This document shows positions 1 to 12,300 of a stretch of 64,000 bases of DNA, one piece after another. Source of the DNA: Hippasteria phrygiana (lineage: Eukaryota > Echinodermata > Asteroidea > Valvatida > Goniasteridae); contig JAZGUH010000157.1 of assembly GCA_037893225.1 (NCBI GenBank), positions 434,001 through 498,000 on the forward strand, written 5' to 3'. The notes beneath the pieces were generated by a model, which was given only the letters and a program-made list of their open reading frames with translations, did no database searches and was not told where the DNA came from. Numbering within the stretch: position 1 is the stretch's first letter; each line of letters begins with the position of its first letter. Both the position numbers and the translations under genes were made by a program.

Positions 1-399
1 ATTGGAATGGTACATCTGGGTATTTTACATTCTACTTACTACATTCTACTTTACATTCTACATTCTACAGTCCACTTCAAAGCTATTCTTTGCACACTAT
101 GATTGGGTCTGCGTGAGAATATGGCCGCTCATCAGGGGATTCAGTGTGCTCTACTTTTTATAATATAACTACGTGCATGGCAAGATTTCTGAGGCATTTA
201 CGAATGGCGTTTAACACTTCATATTTTTGACTTCCTCTGGTCAAAAGGCAAGCCACTCATGAAGCCTTAATTAATAACAATTGAGGGAACCTACCCAGCC
301 AATAGGGTACTTGGCCATGTTAAACCTTGTATAATAACTTAAAACTAGGACTCTATGTCTCTTCGCTGAACAGAACATAGGGCTTTTCCGCATTATTTG
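1..399. other. AT-rich non-coding sequence
   Basis: No gene is visible. Positions about 29-75 contain a short degenerate microsatellite built on TACATTCTAC. The rest has no recognisable coding or repeat structure beyond being the edge of the array that follows. Confidence 0.5.
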
Positions 400-2960
400 T
401 TTATGATGTCACTGCGATTTTTGCTTGCTTGTGACAAGTCTACCTACCCACCAGGCTTCATGACAATTGGAGCTACAAATTTACATGTCTTACGAGAAAT
501 TATGCCTTTGATGACGTCATTATGATGGTGCACATATTTTGCATTATTTTGTTTACATATGTAGGACCTAACAAAGCTATTACAAAAAGAATTTGGAATT
601 TAGCATGTTCTCTTGATGAGATATGGCTTTAAGAAACTTTGAAGTTCAAAAACTTTAATATTACTGTAAAATCGTATGATGAAGTCATCATGACGTCACC
701 TCAATTTTCATCTATAACACGAGCTACCATACCAACATACCAGGTTTGAAGGCAATCGGACGTACCGTTCTCTAGATATGGGCCCTTGAAAAATGCACCT
801 TTAAGATGACGTCACATGACACGTGATGACGTCACGTTTCGGCATACATTTTCAGCTTAGGGTCTTTGTTTGTGTTAAGTTTGATTAAGACCTGATGTTG
901 TTTAGTGACCAAAGTGTCCCGTACAAAATTCGTGTACAAAGTCTATGAGATTTGGGATAAAACTAAACAAATCATAGAAAATCAGCCGATGTCGTCATCA
1001 TGACGTCACCTCGGATTTAACATAGTAGTAGCACTATCTACCTGCACACTAATTTTTATGACGATCGGACCTACCCTTATATGTGTTTCAAAAAAGCATA
1101 TTTTTGATGACGTCATGATGACGTCACACATTTTTTACATTGATGTGAAAGAATATAGAAGCTAACAAAGCTATTACAAAAAGAATTTTGAATTTAGCAT
1201 GTTCTGTTGATGAGATATGGCTTTAAGAAACTTTAAAGTTCAAAAACTTTAATATTACTGTAAAATCGTATGATGACGTCATCATGACGTCACCTCAATT
1301 TTCATCTATAACACGAGCTACACTACCAACATACCTGGTTTGAAGGCAATCGGACCTACGGTTCTCTAGATATGGGCCCTTGAAAAATGCACCTTTAAGA
1401 TGACGTCACATGCCAAGTGATGACGTCATCATGACGTCACTCTTCGGCATACATTTTCAGCTTAGGGTCTCTGTTTGTGTTAAGCCTGATTAAGATCTGA
1501 GGTTGTTTAGTGACCAAAGTGGCTCTTACAAAATTCGTGTACAAAGTCTATGGGATTTGGGATAGAACTAAAAAAATCATAGAAAATCAGCCGATGACGT
1601 CATCATGACGTCACCTCGGATTTTACATGCTAGTAGCACTATCTACCTGCCCACTAATTTTTATGACGATCGGACGTACCCTTATATGTGTTTCAAAAAA
1701 GCATATTTTTGATGACGTCATGATGACGTCACACATTTTTCACATTGATGTGAAAGAATATAGAAGCTAACAAAGCTATTACAAAAAGAATTTTGAATTT
1801 AGCATGTTCTGTTGATGAGATATGGCTTTAAGAAACTTTGAATTTCAAAAACTTAAAAATTACTATAAAATCGTATGATGACGTCACCATGACGTCACCT
1901 CAATTTTCATCTATAACACGAGCTAGCCTACCAACATACCAGGTTTAAGGGAAATCGGACCTTCCGTTCTCTAGATATGGGCCCTTGAAAAACGCACCTT
2001 TAAGATGACGTCATGTGACACGTGATGACGTCATCATGACGTCACTCTTCGACATACAATTTCAGCTTAGGGTTTATGTTTGAGGTAAGTTTGGTTAAGA
2101 TCTGAGGTTTTTTAAGACCTAAAGTGCCGCGGACAAAATTCGTGTACAAAGTCTATGGGATTTTGGTCAGAACTAAAAGAAGAAAAAGAAAAATCAGAAC
2201 AAAAACAAGGTCTTTTCCGACTGGAAGTGTCGGAAAAGCCAAAAATCAGCCGATGACGTCATCATGACGTCACCTCGGATTTCACATGCTAGTAGCACTA
2301 TCTACCTGCCCACTAATTTCTATAACGATCGGACCTACCCTTATATGTGTTTTAAAAAAGCACATTTTTGATGACATCATGATGACGTCACACATTTTCC
2401 CATTTATGCGAAAGAATATAGGAGCTAACAAAGCTATTACAAAAATAATTTTGAATTTAGCATGTTCTGTTGGTGAGATATGGCTTTAAGAAACTTTAAA
2501 GTTCAAAAACTTTAATATTACTGTAAAATCGTATGATGACGTCATCATGACGTCACCTCAATTTTCATCTATAACACGAGCTACACTACCAACATACCTG
2601 GTTTGAAGGCAATCGGACCTACGGTTCTCTAGATATAGGCCCTTGAAAAACGCACCTTTAAGATGACATCACGTGATGATGTCATCATGACGTCACTCTT
2701 CGACATACAATTTTAGCCTAGGGTCTATGTTTGAGGTAAGTTTGGTTAAGATCTGAGGTTTTTAAGACCTAAAGTGCCGCGGACAAAATTCGTGTACAAA
2801 GTCTATGGGCTTTTGGTCAGAACTAAAAGAAGAAGAAGGAAGAAAAAAAAAAATCAGAACAAAAACAAGTCCTTTTCCGACGGAGTGTCGGAAAAGCCAA
2901 TAATTTGGCCCTTGCGTGTGTCTGTTCCTGGTTGGAGAAAAACAATTGCGCACCGTGATC
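400..2960. repeat. Tandem array, ~0.6-kb unit, rich in TGACGTCA palindromes
   Basis: About four copies of a unit of roughly 595-660 bp lie head to tail. The block TGACGTCACCTCAATTTTC begins near 691, 1285, 1890 and 2548. Each unit carries several TGACGTCA palindromes (CRE/ATF-type octamers), often paired as TGATGACGTCATCATGACGT. I count about 27 perfect octamers by eye. The first copy is the most diverged; the last copies carry an extra A/G-rich insert near 2175-2245 and 2825-2900. No ORF of substance is present. The array ends about 300 bp beyond the ASL stop codon. It looks like a satellite or a tandemly amplified piece of a mobile element; no function can be shown. Confidence 0.85.
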
Positions 2961-3252
2961 TGGCTGAATTAAGACTGCCACTACATACATGTACAAGTCC
3001 CAACCATTTGTACTGAACATACATTAACCATACAAACTACATTCTAGTGCGTGTGTATTTTCAATTACATACATGTACCTAATGCTTGACTATTGTTGAA
3101 TTTCCCGCAAGTATTGCAAGTTGCGTCAACATGCTTATCACAATATTTCAGATGCTAAATCTTGGACCGCAGACTAAACTACAAACAGCAGAAAAATATA
3201 CCGCCATTTCATTGCTTTAAGAAGGGGTAATCTCATTGGATGATATACGGCT

Positions 3253-3394
3253 TTAGGCCCGTGATCCTATCCACTCCTCCAACTGCTGCACTTGTGTCAT
3301 GACGGCTTTCTTGCTTGTGCCTCCAGTGCTGGTGTACTGCTCCACACTGCTCTCGTAGTTCCACACAGTATTGACGTCTTCCTCAAATGCAGGA
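3253..3394 (-). CDS. ASL: ASL exon 15: C terminus and stop
   Basis: 142 nt ending in TAA (3255-3253), model residues 421-467. It reads [20 protein letters not shown], continues [12 protein letters not shown], and ends EEWIGSRA. It aligns with the human C terminus (VWDYGHSVEQYGALGGTA). Acceptor TTCAG. I saw no clear AATAAA-type signal on the minus strand in the next few hundred bases, so the 3' UTR end is unknown. Confidence 0.94.
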
Positions 3395-6300
3395 CTGAAA
3401 AGAACGATCGAATATGCAATTTTGTTAAAAACTGAAATCACCCAATACACAGCTAAAAGCCACTCTAGGTAAAGGGTTACAATCAGAGGTGGTGGGGTTG
3501 GCCGCATTTTAGGTTGCAAGCCCAGTTTCCCTGGGCAGAGATCTAAATGGAGGATAAATCTTCAACAGATTCCAGAGAAATTATCCCAATTTCCAGACCT
3601 ATGGACCCAGGCAGGGTAACTTCCACTGTCGTTGAGACTGAATCAACAAGATTCCAAGGCGCGAGTCCAAGGCCAACATGGCTTTAATTAAAGTACTTTA
3701 ATCAAGTCTAAATTGACCTATTGCTGTTAACCCCTTGAGTACGGTAATTTACAGGAGGCGCCGGGGTGGTGTCGAGCCGGCTTTTGCAGCCAAGCGAAAC
3801 GGACACAATGTGCTTGTGCAGTCAAGCGTAACATACACAATAATCCAACGATGAATTGAAACTGCACAAACAGCGGCAAATGGCGTCATCCGTACGCAAG
3901 GGGTTAAAGAATTAACCACAGGCCTTAGACAACCCACAGAATTTGGTGAGACACTTTTTATCCAAGATAATTTTGCATTTTCTGTGTCAAATTATAATGA
4001 ATGTATCGGAAAAATTTCAAAAGCTGCATCTGGGGTCAAGTCTCTATGAGTTTTGGACTCAAATGGACTCTAGTCTACTTTTCAACTGGACTGGCCTCGT
4101 ACTCTGATCTGGACTTGATTACAACACTGTGCCAACACTAAATACACAACTTACCTGACTGTCTTGAGATCTGTCACAGTAAGCTCAGTCAGTGGACATT
4201 TCTTCTGCTCTGCCAGGGCCACTGCATTGCCAGACAGACCATGGGCCTCACGGAATGAAATCTGTCAAAGTAGACATAGAATACAGAATTACAGAATGCT
4301 AACATACATAAGTCAGAGATGTCCGGATGATTTTAAGATGCTCATGAGATCCTAAAATTAGTGATGCTAAAAACTCTTAAGTCATCTCGTGCCTACCACT
4401 GCCATTCAATTTTATTTTATTGATCTGTGGCAACTGACGACAGGAAATATCGTGTTGGTATGTACTTACACCTTTGCGCACCAAATAGTAAGCCAGGTCT
4501 GTAGCTAGCATGTCAGGGCTGAGGGCCTCTCTCATGGCATCTGAGTTGATGGTCAATGTGGAAACAACACCCATAGCAACTTGCAGCACACCTACATGAA
4601 ATGAAGGGAAAATTACTAACGGACATTCAAAACGGGGCGGGGCGGGGGGGGGGGGGGGGGGCGAGGGGTATACATCTTGTTGGGTATATAAGAGGAAAGG
4701 TACACAATACTGTAATCAAAAAGTGAAATCTAAATATACAGAAGGAAACGATACAGGACATGACTTGGAGGGTAGCCAACATGGACAACAATTACTAACC
4801 TATGAGTGTGTCATAAGCATCAAACAAAGCCTCTTTGTCTTCCTGTAGGTCTTTGTTGTAGGTGCTTGGTAGTCCCTTCAGTGTCATCAGAAACCCTGCA
4901 CACTGTCATAGAAGCAACGGATTATATATTTAGGGAGGAGTGGTTAATCTGTGGTCGGGCCAGGCCTTTGAAAAGCCCAGCCACGCCCGGGCCTTCGGGC
5001 TTTTACTCTTGCTATTGTGAGCCACAAATCACCTAACAATAGAGCATCAACTAATCAATAAAGCCCAGCCTCTGCCAGGCCAGGCCTGGTTGTAGCCCCT
5101 CCCACACTAATCTGTACCCATTCACGGCAGGATCAAAAGATGCCTCAGCTGTCAGTCAAGTCTGGGTGAACAATGGGAGCCCACTGGACTCTAGAATTAA
5201 TGAGCAGTTTATTGTGTACAACCAGGGGATTATAGAAGCCCAAAGGCCGGGGCGTTCCAGGGGCTTGGCCAGACTTTTAAACGGCCTGGCCTGGCCTGGC
5301 CTGGCCTGACCACAGATTAACTACTCAATCAGTGTCTAACCTACATTGTACTGATGCTGCATGTTACCTTTACAAGACAACTATAGGTCCTGTTATTGGT
5401 GTACTGTTCCCACATTTGGGTGAATTGACCCAAATCCCTTCTGAGTGTCATAATTGCGAGTCAGATCTTCCAGCAAAAGTAACTCATGACTCACATCTCA
5501 ATGTGTCAATATGACTTCTGGGTGCCGAGCCCAAGCCACAATCTTGAGTCGTAAGGGTCACATCTGAGGCTTCTGAAATACTCAGTATGAGTCATAAGCA
5601 TGAGTTGCAAAAGTCAGATCTTAGTCTGAGTACATGCAGCTCATGACTCAAGTCCGAGTCTAAAGCTGACTTTTGAATGTTAATTTTGAGTCATAACTTT
5701 GAACCACAAAGGCCACATCTATCTATATCAGAGCAGTTCATGACTGCAGTTTCAAGTTTTAAATTTAAATTCTAGATGTCGAGTCCAATTCGTAGTTACT
5801 GAGTCACATCTGCGAGACCTGAGACTGAGTCAAACGAACTCAAAATTCAAGTTTCAGTTGAACAAGTTCTGTGCTGAAGTAGGAAGACTGGTTGTGTGTC
5901 ACAGTTTAGGTTTGAGTAGTAGCACCACATGATCATCAAACAATGAGTGGATTTATACCTCACGTAGCAGGAGTTAGTACCTCGCTCAATAATTCTGCTA
6001 GTGACACGGGGTATGAATGCTGATAGTGATAATTTGCATAATTTCTTTGAAAATTTAGACATTCCTCTCGTGCCGCGGACAGATTAAAAGAAAATCAAGA
6101 TATCCTTGATAACCTCAGGAGCTCCAAGGGGTTTAAAATAGCCCATCTCAATGTTAGAAGTCTATACAGCAATATAGACCAGACTTAAGTATTGCTGTCT
6201 CTGTTTCCTTTTTTTGTTTTGTGGTATTGGGCCGTCCATAAAGAACGTACGCACAAAATGCCGACTTTGTTGACCCCCCTCCCCCCCTGTACGCATGGCA

Positions 6301-9300
6301 TAAGCAGTGGCTCCAACCCCCCCTCCCTCCTGTACGCATACGCATTCCATATCTCTTTTCAACTTCTCAGACTACCCTATTCTAGCATCATTAAACGTCA
6401 CAGTACACCTGCTGTCGTAGTACGATTCGCATGTCGCATCCAAAGACTGAAATCACAAAATGTTGACATAAAAAAAAATGCAATTATTTCTATTAACAGA
6501 CCTGGAAATGATTGAACAGTGATATATTTTAAACCAAAACAGCAGTCAATGATGACATGAACCAAAAAAGGAAAAAATACCATGATACACTTTTTTTGCA
6601 TAGTTTGCTCTTGACGTTTCACGAGTGGTTTATTGAGATAGTAAATAACACTTTTCACGAAAATATGTGTTTGAATATTAAGAGGCAGTTGATATACAAG
6701 ACGTATATCGTTTTTGTTATTTTGTTTATCTTCAATACATGAGCGATTTTGGACAGCACGCGGCTGAAATTGATACAAGTACACCTGTACGTTTCCGGTG
6801 TACACTGCCGGTTTATAAAGCAGTCTTTTTGTTGCGGTCTAAAAATAGGCCGGAGTTGGCTGGCGGTGGCGCTGGGAAGATAAAATTTACTTTTGGTTGG
6901 GGTCAAGGGTACTGCGTTTAACTGTTTTTCGATGCACAAAAGCTGGTCCTGGTAGTTATTTATACGAGATAGTACATTGATTTCATGACAATTAATTAAA
7001 AGCAAATTGTCGGTTTGCGTACGGTACGCATTGGCTTGGACTCCCCCTGTACGCATGGTGTACGCAATGTCAACAAACCCCTTCCCCCCCCCTCCCCCCC
7101 CCCCCCCCCCCTTCGTGCGCATGTACTTTATGGACGGCCCCTATTGTGCATTTTTAATGATCTTTGTGCGTTAACTTTGCTGGGCCTCAGTGGAGAACAG
7201 TCCCACATTGTAATGTTCTGAGCTGGTTTTACCCAGGATAAACAAAAATAAACAAATAATGATCGATGGGATTCCCAAGACCTACTTTGCCGAAGACGCG
7301 TCCACTCTTTCCCCTGATCAGCTCCAAGCTGTCTGCATTCTTCTTCTGTGGCATCAGGCTGCTGCCAGTGCTATCAAGAAAAACCACGACACCAGGCTTA
7401 AAAAGCTGGGAAAAAATATCTGCAAACATCTCAACCGCAATTTCAAAGACTGAAAGTGATCTAGAAGAAGGGTAGAAAGAAGGCCTACTGGGAAATGCCG
7501 ACTTCAACTACCCTCCTAGGTTGAGATAACTCATTGCAGCAAATTGACTTTGCTCAAGGACACAAGCACAGTGACTCCCTGGCTTGGTTTGAACTCAAAT
7601 TTCAACATCAATAATAATAACATGAATTTCCACGTTGCTTCAGGCTCTACATCAATACTCCTCATCAGGCCTTTCAAGAATAACTGAGACCATCTCAGCT
7701 CCCTCGGGAGTACCGGTATAGAACCTGAATGCTGATTTTCAGTGTAAAAGGCTACATGTACATGTATGTCAACCACAACAACAAACTCTGCCCTATATAC
7801 ATGTACCATGGCTGAATCAAACCTACAATCTGTGGAATTATCCACAAAATCTTGAGTTGGATGTCTAGTGGTAGGCTGACCTTCAAGTTGTTTACAATTG
7901 AGGAATGCACCTGGGGACCAGCTCCACTTCTGGATCTGGTATTGTTTGTTTATTTGTTTAACATCTTGAATATACGACATTCCTGTGCATACTCAATCCA
8001 TTCATGTTTCAACTACAGTGTGAGTCAAAAGAAAACTATACACTTTTAAAATTGGCCACAGTTTTATTCTGTAGCAATATAAAAGAAGATATTTTCATAT
8101 GTACTTTTAGAGTAACTCTTCCTGCTTCTTTTGGTGACATGTTTACTGGATTAGTTTTTATGCATGACTGCACAGGAGACAATTAAGGAGGTCTGGTGAA
8201 ATCTGAGTTGCGCCAACTGGTCATTGCCTTGAATCAACCGGTGGAGTGGCCCCCAAGATCTCCTGATCTGACCCCTCTTGACTACTTTTTATGGGGATAT
8301 CTGATGAAAGCTCGGGTTTTCACCACTCCTCCAGCAAATCTGGATGACCTCCAGAAAAGGATAACTCGTGAAATTGACATTCTCAGACAAGACAGGGAGA
8401 TGATTCGCCGTGCTGTTGCAGGAAAGATGCGCCGAGCCTAGCTGTGCATTGAACGAGATGGTGGCCATGTTGAGGACTAAGACCCCGTGGAATTTAATTG
8501 CCTTTTTAATTGAATTTAAATGTTATAAATAAACACAAAGTTTAAAAGCTAATGAAATTCTCTTTTGTCTCTTTGTTAGACAATGGTTGTGTTCTTTTAA
8601 ATTGGCACAACTCAGATTTCACCCGACCCACTTAATTGTCTACTGTGCAGTCATGCATGAAAACTAATCCAGTAAAAATGTCACCAAAAGAAGCAGGAAG
8701 AGTTACTCTAAAAGTACATATGAAAATATCTTCTTTTATATTGCTACAGAATAAAACTATGGCCAATTTTTAAAGTGTATAGTTATTTTTTGACTCGCAC
8801 TGTATATTGTTCTTGAATGGGAGTGTAATGAATAGATGGAGCTTTTTCAAACAAAGCTTTCATTTTCACAAAAGGGGAGGCTCCAAGTGTGGTGCCTATT
8901 GTTTGCATTTATGCTTGACTGCACAGCCCTGTTCTTAACCAGCCCCCCCCCCCCCCCCCATCAATAACAGCCAGACGTATGGGGTTAAACACCTTCATAG
9001 GTGGATATATGTGCTTTGTATATCATGAAGATGATGATGAAGCTCGTACTGATGCACATAAACACTGTGGGGTAGTCCGTTGTCCAGGCTTTTTCTGAAC
9101 TTGATGGGGGGATTCGTAACTGTCTTGTAGAGGAGTCTTTTAAAATGTTCAGAGCTCGTCTGTGGGACAGTTTTAATAATTTTTAATTCACACTGCCCCT
9201 TTTTAAACAACTTTTCAGAGCTCAGTTGGACCAGTATTATTTATTTTTTTTGGTTAATTTTTTCGGTCTGTAATTTTTATCTAGTTTTTATCTTAGGATC

Positions 9301-12300
9301 CATATTTCCACTTTTTAGCCCTAATTTTTACCCCTATTTTCTTTTAACTTCATTTTTATATTTATGTCATTTTCTTAATTTAAATGTAACCAGGGAGTTT
9401 GGATAAACACATCACATGATGACAGTTTCATACTTTAGTTTATTTCATGACGGCCCCTGCTTTACTTTTGATCTAGTATGTCGCATTTTTGTCATAATTC
9501 GGCCGATTCACAACTCAGGGAAAGGCCAATTTCCCACTTTCGGGGTCGACATCGCGTCCATCGCGTTGTATTAGATGGTGGACAGTACAGCAGTATGGAT
9601 TTCGCGCAAATGCGAGTGGATGAGTTAAAGCAATCTTTGACTAATCGGGGAATACCCTGTGCGGGAAAGAAGAGAGAGGAGTTGATAGATTTAGCAGAGA
9701 AGGGATGTAAGAAGTACGGTCGATGCATTGGCGATACCCACTTCCGGTTTTGCGATGTCGACTTTTTCCCATGATGCACTGCGTAATTTGGCCTTTCCCC
9801 GACTTGCCGCTGGCGGCGCCCGAGTTGTGAATTGACCGAATTGTCTAAAGATTTAAAATAAAATAAATAAATAAATAAATAAATAAATATGATGATGATC
9901 CTCCTCCTCCTTTGACAATGCAGTTTTTTAGCACTCCACATACACTGTTATCACAGGACCACACCCATTCTTGAAAACCTTGACTATCTGAAGTAGTCCA
10001 GCAGGGCTTGGGATAGTGGTACAGGCCATTTACCTGTATGCGTCAGCAACCTTCACAAAGCTATACTCCTTGGTGCTGAAGAGCAGTAGGTCTTCAGCCA
10101 GCTTGCTCATGTGGACCATGGTCATAGTTGACCAGAAGAGGAATTCAGCTATGTAGTCCCTTCCTGCCGTGCCATCCAGGCTGTTATCGGCCGTGGCCTC
10201 AAACCTCAGCTCTGAAAAGTAGTTGGACAAAAATCCGTATTAAAATGATCACCAACCCTACTTTTTTAGCAGGAATAATACGGTAGTACTTCAACTGTTG
10301 AGTCCAGCTGTCTGAGGTAATTCCTGGGGTGCTTAAATTTGAGGCCGATTACATGGGCCTATGATGTAATGACGTCACACAATGTCTATGTTTGCCAAGT
10401 TTGGACGTGCAAAACAATCATACGTTCAAAGAATAGGTTCAAAGTGGGCAAGTATAGGCGACATACCCAGATGGACCGATCAATAACACGTTGTTTGCCC
10501 ACAATCAAAATTCAATTAGATTTTTTTTTCAATTCAACTCAAATCTGTAATTTTTACCAACACACACATGTGGGTCATTTGATAAATTTGGGGTCCAATT
10601 TTGGTGTCCCCGTTACATATTTTACAGTTCAGGACACATTCTTTAATGCCTTCTATCTCCACTAGTGATTATGGATCTGCCAAATAAGTAAAAAATGAGT
10701 GTGAAGTCAATTTTAATGATACTTGATGGGAAATTACACATGGACCCCAAATTTATAGAATGACCCATGTACAAATACAATTATCTAACATTTGGAATTA
10801 CAAGTATCAACAGTGCCGGAACACTTTTAAAAGTGGGGGGGGGGGGGGGGGGGGAGGGTGGGCCAAAAGTAGCAGCAATGTCTTTAGTCTGGAGAATTCA
10901 AAGTTCAATGGCATGAAACAACTGAACGAGTTAGTGTACCAGATATTATTAACCCCCCCCCCCTCTTTTGTATCGGTCTAGGGGGGATGTGTTAGGTAAC
11001 AATAGCCTAGAGAGTGTATAGGGTATAGGGACAAAAGGGGGGTACCCCTCTGCCCCATATCGTGCTGGGTATATATTAATGGGGTGCTAGAATGCCAATA
11101 CGGGTTTGTGCAGCCAAGCCTATAGGAGTACCGAAGTGATGACGTCAATCAATGCAATGTTTAGAACCAGAATACATTCTAAACTGCATGTGTTTGGAAC
11201 CAGTTGCCGCGGCAACTGACGTCAGACTTGGGTACTCTATAATGCAAACTATACTCAAACAATGGCCGTGTATAAATTTGTTTTGCCTTTGAGAAAGAAC
11301 TTCCTGAGAAATACATGTAAATTTACATCTGAAATGCTGTCATCTTCGAAAAAAACATTATTGATGGTGGGTAATGTGGCGCACTGTAAATTTTTCACTC
11401 TAGCACTTTGCCTGAGTAACGGTTTTACACCAAATGGCACATGAAGTGAAATTCTGGCAAGTTTAACCCTAATAGTCCTGAATCCTCCAATTTAAATATG
11501 ATTTTCCACACACCCTAGGAAGTTAGGGTTAAAATATCTCTATCCATGAATCATGAGTATATTGACTCATTTCTTGAGAAATATTGACTCGTTATGAGAA
11601 AAATGTTATTTCGACACGACTTCACGTGGTGAACCCTTTGCCAAAACGTTAGAAAATAAATTTCTTACAAACATGAAGTAGGGTATGTGAACGGAGATAG
11701 TAATGATTAATCATAATTAGGCAACATTAAAACAATGATAACAATCACGTGTTAAATTTAGGATCTATTGGACTTTGTTCAAGTGCGCTACATTAGATGC
11801 CCCTCGGCCAAATTTCTGGACATCACATTTTCAACTTTAACCTCCCAAATCCATTTATTTCTGAAAATTACAGCAAATGCAAATGGTGTATACTACCTTT
11901 AACCAAAGCTACATCAGAAACACAAAACTCACCTTCAGACAGAAATTCTCGATCAACACCAAACGGATTGCCAGCTAGTGCACCACTGAAAATAGACAAG
12001 GACAAATCACACTTTCTTTAATTAAGGAAATGTCAGGATTTTGTGATGCAGACTATTATAAACTGAGGTTTGGATGCATATTTATTGAGATAGTTTTGAA
12101 GCAAAATTCTTCAGAAACAGCAAATCACTGCATGAGAGATTTCCAAATGTCAAAACTTTACTCTAAACGAACTCACCATCCGAGTGGATTAACATTGACT
12201 CTGGCGGTAAGCTGCTCAAGTCGTTCACTGTCTCTCTGAAGCATCCATGCATAGCTAAGAACCAGAGAAATAATCACTCAAAAACTTCAAATTTACAGAA

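Noticed and set aside
400..2960. CRISPR-like regularly spaced repeats
   Set aside because: Units are about 600 bp tandem copies in a eukaryotic context, with no short repeat/spacer alternation.
6398..7122. Protein-coding gene on the minus strand
   Set aside because: Frames lie within the non-coding interior and C-rich arm of a TIR element and show no transposase motif.
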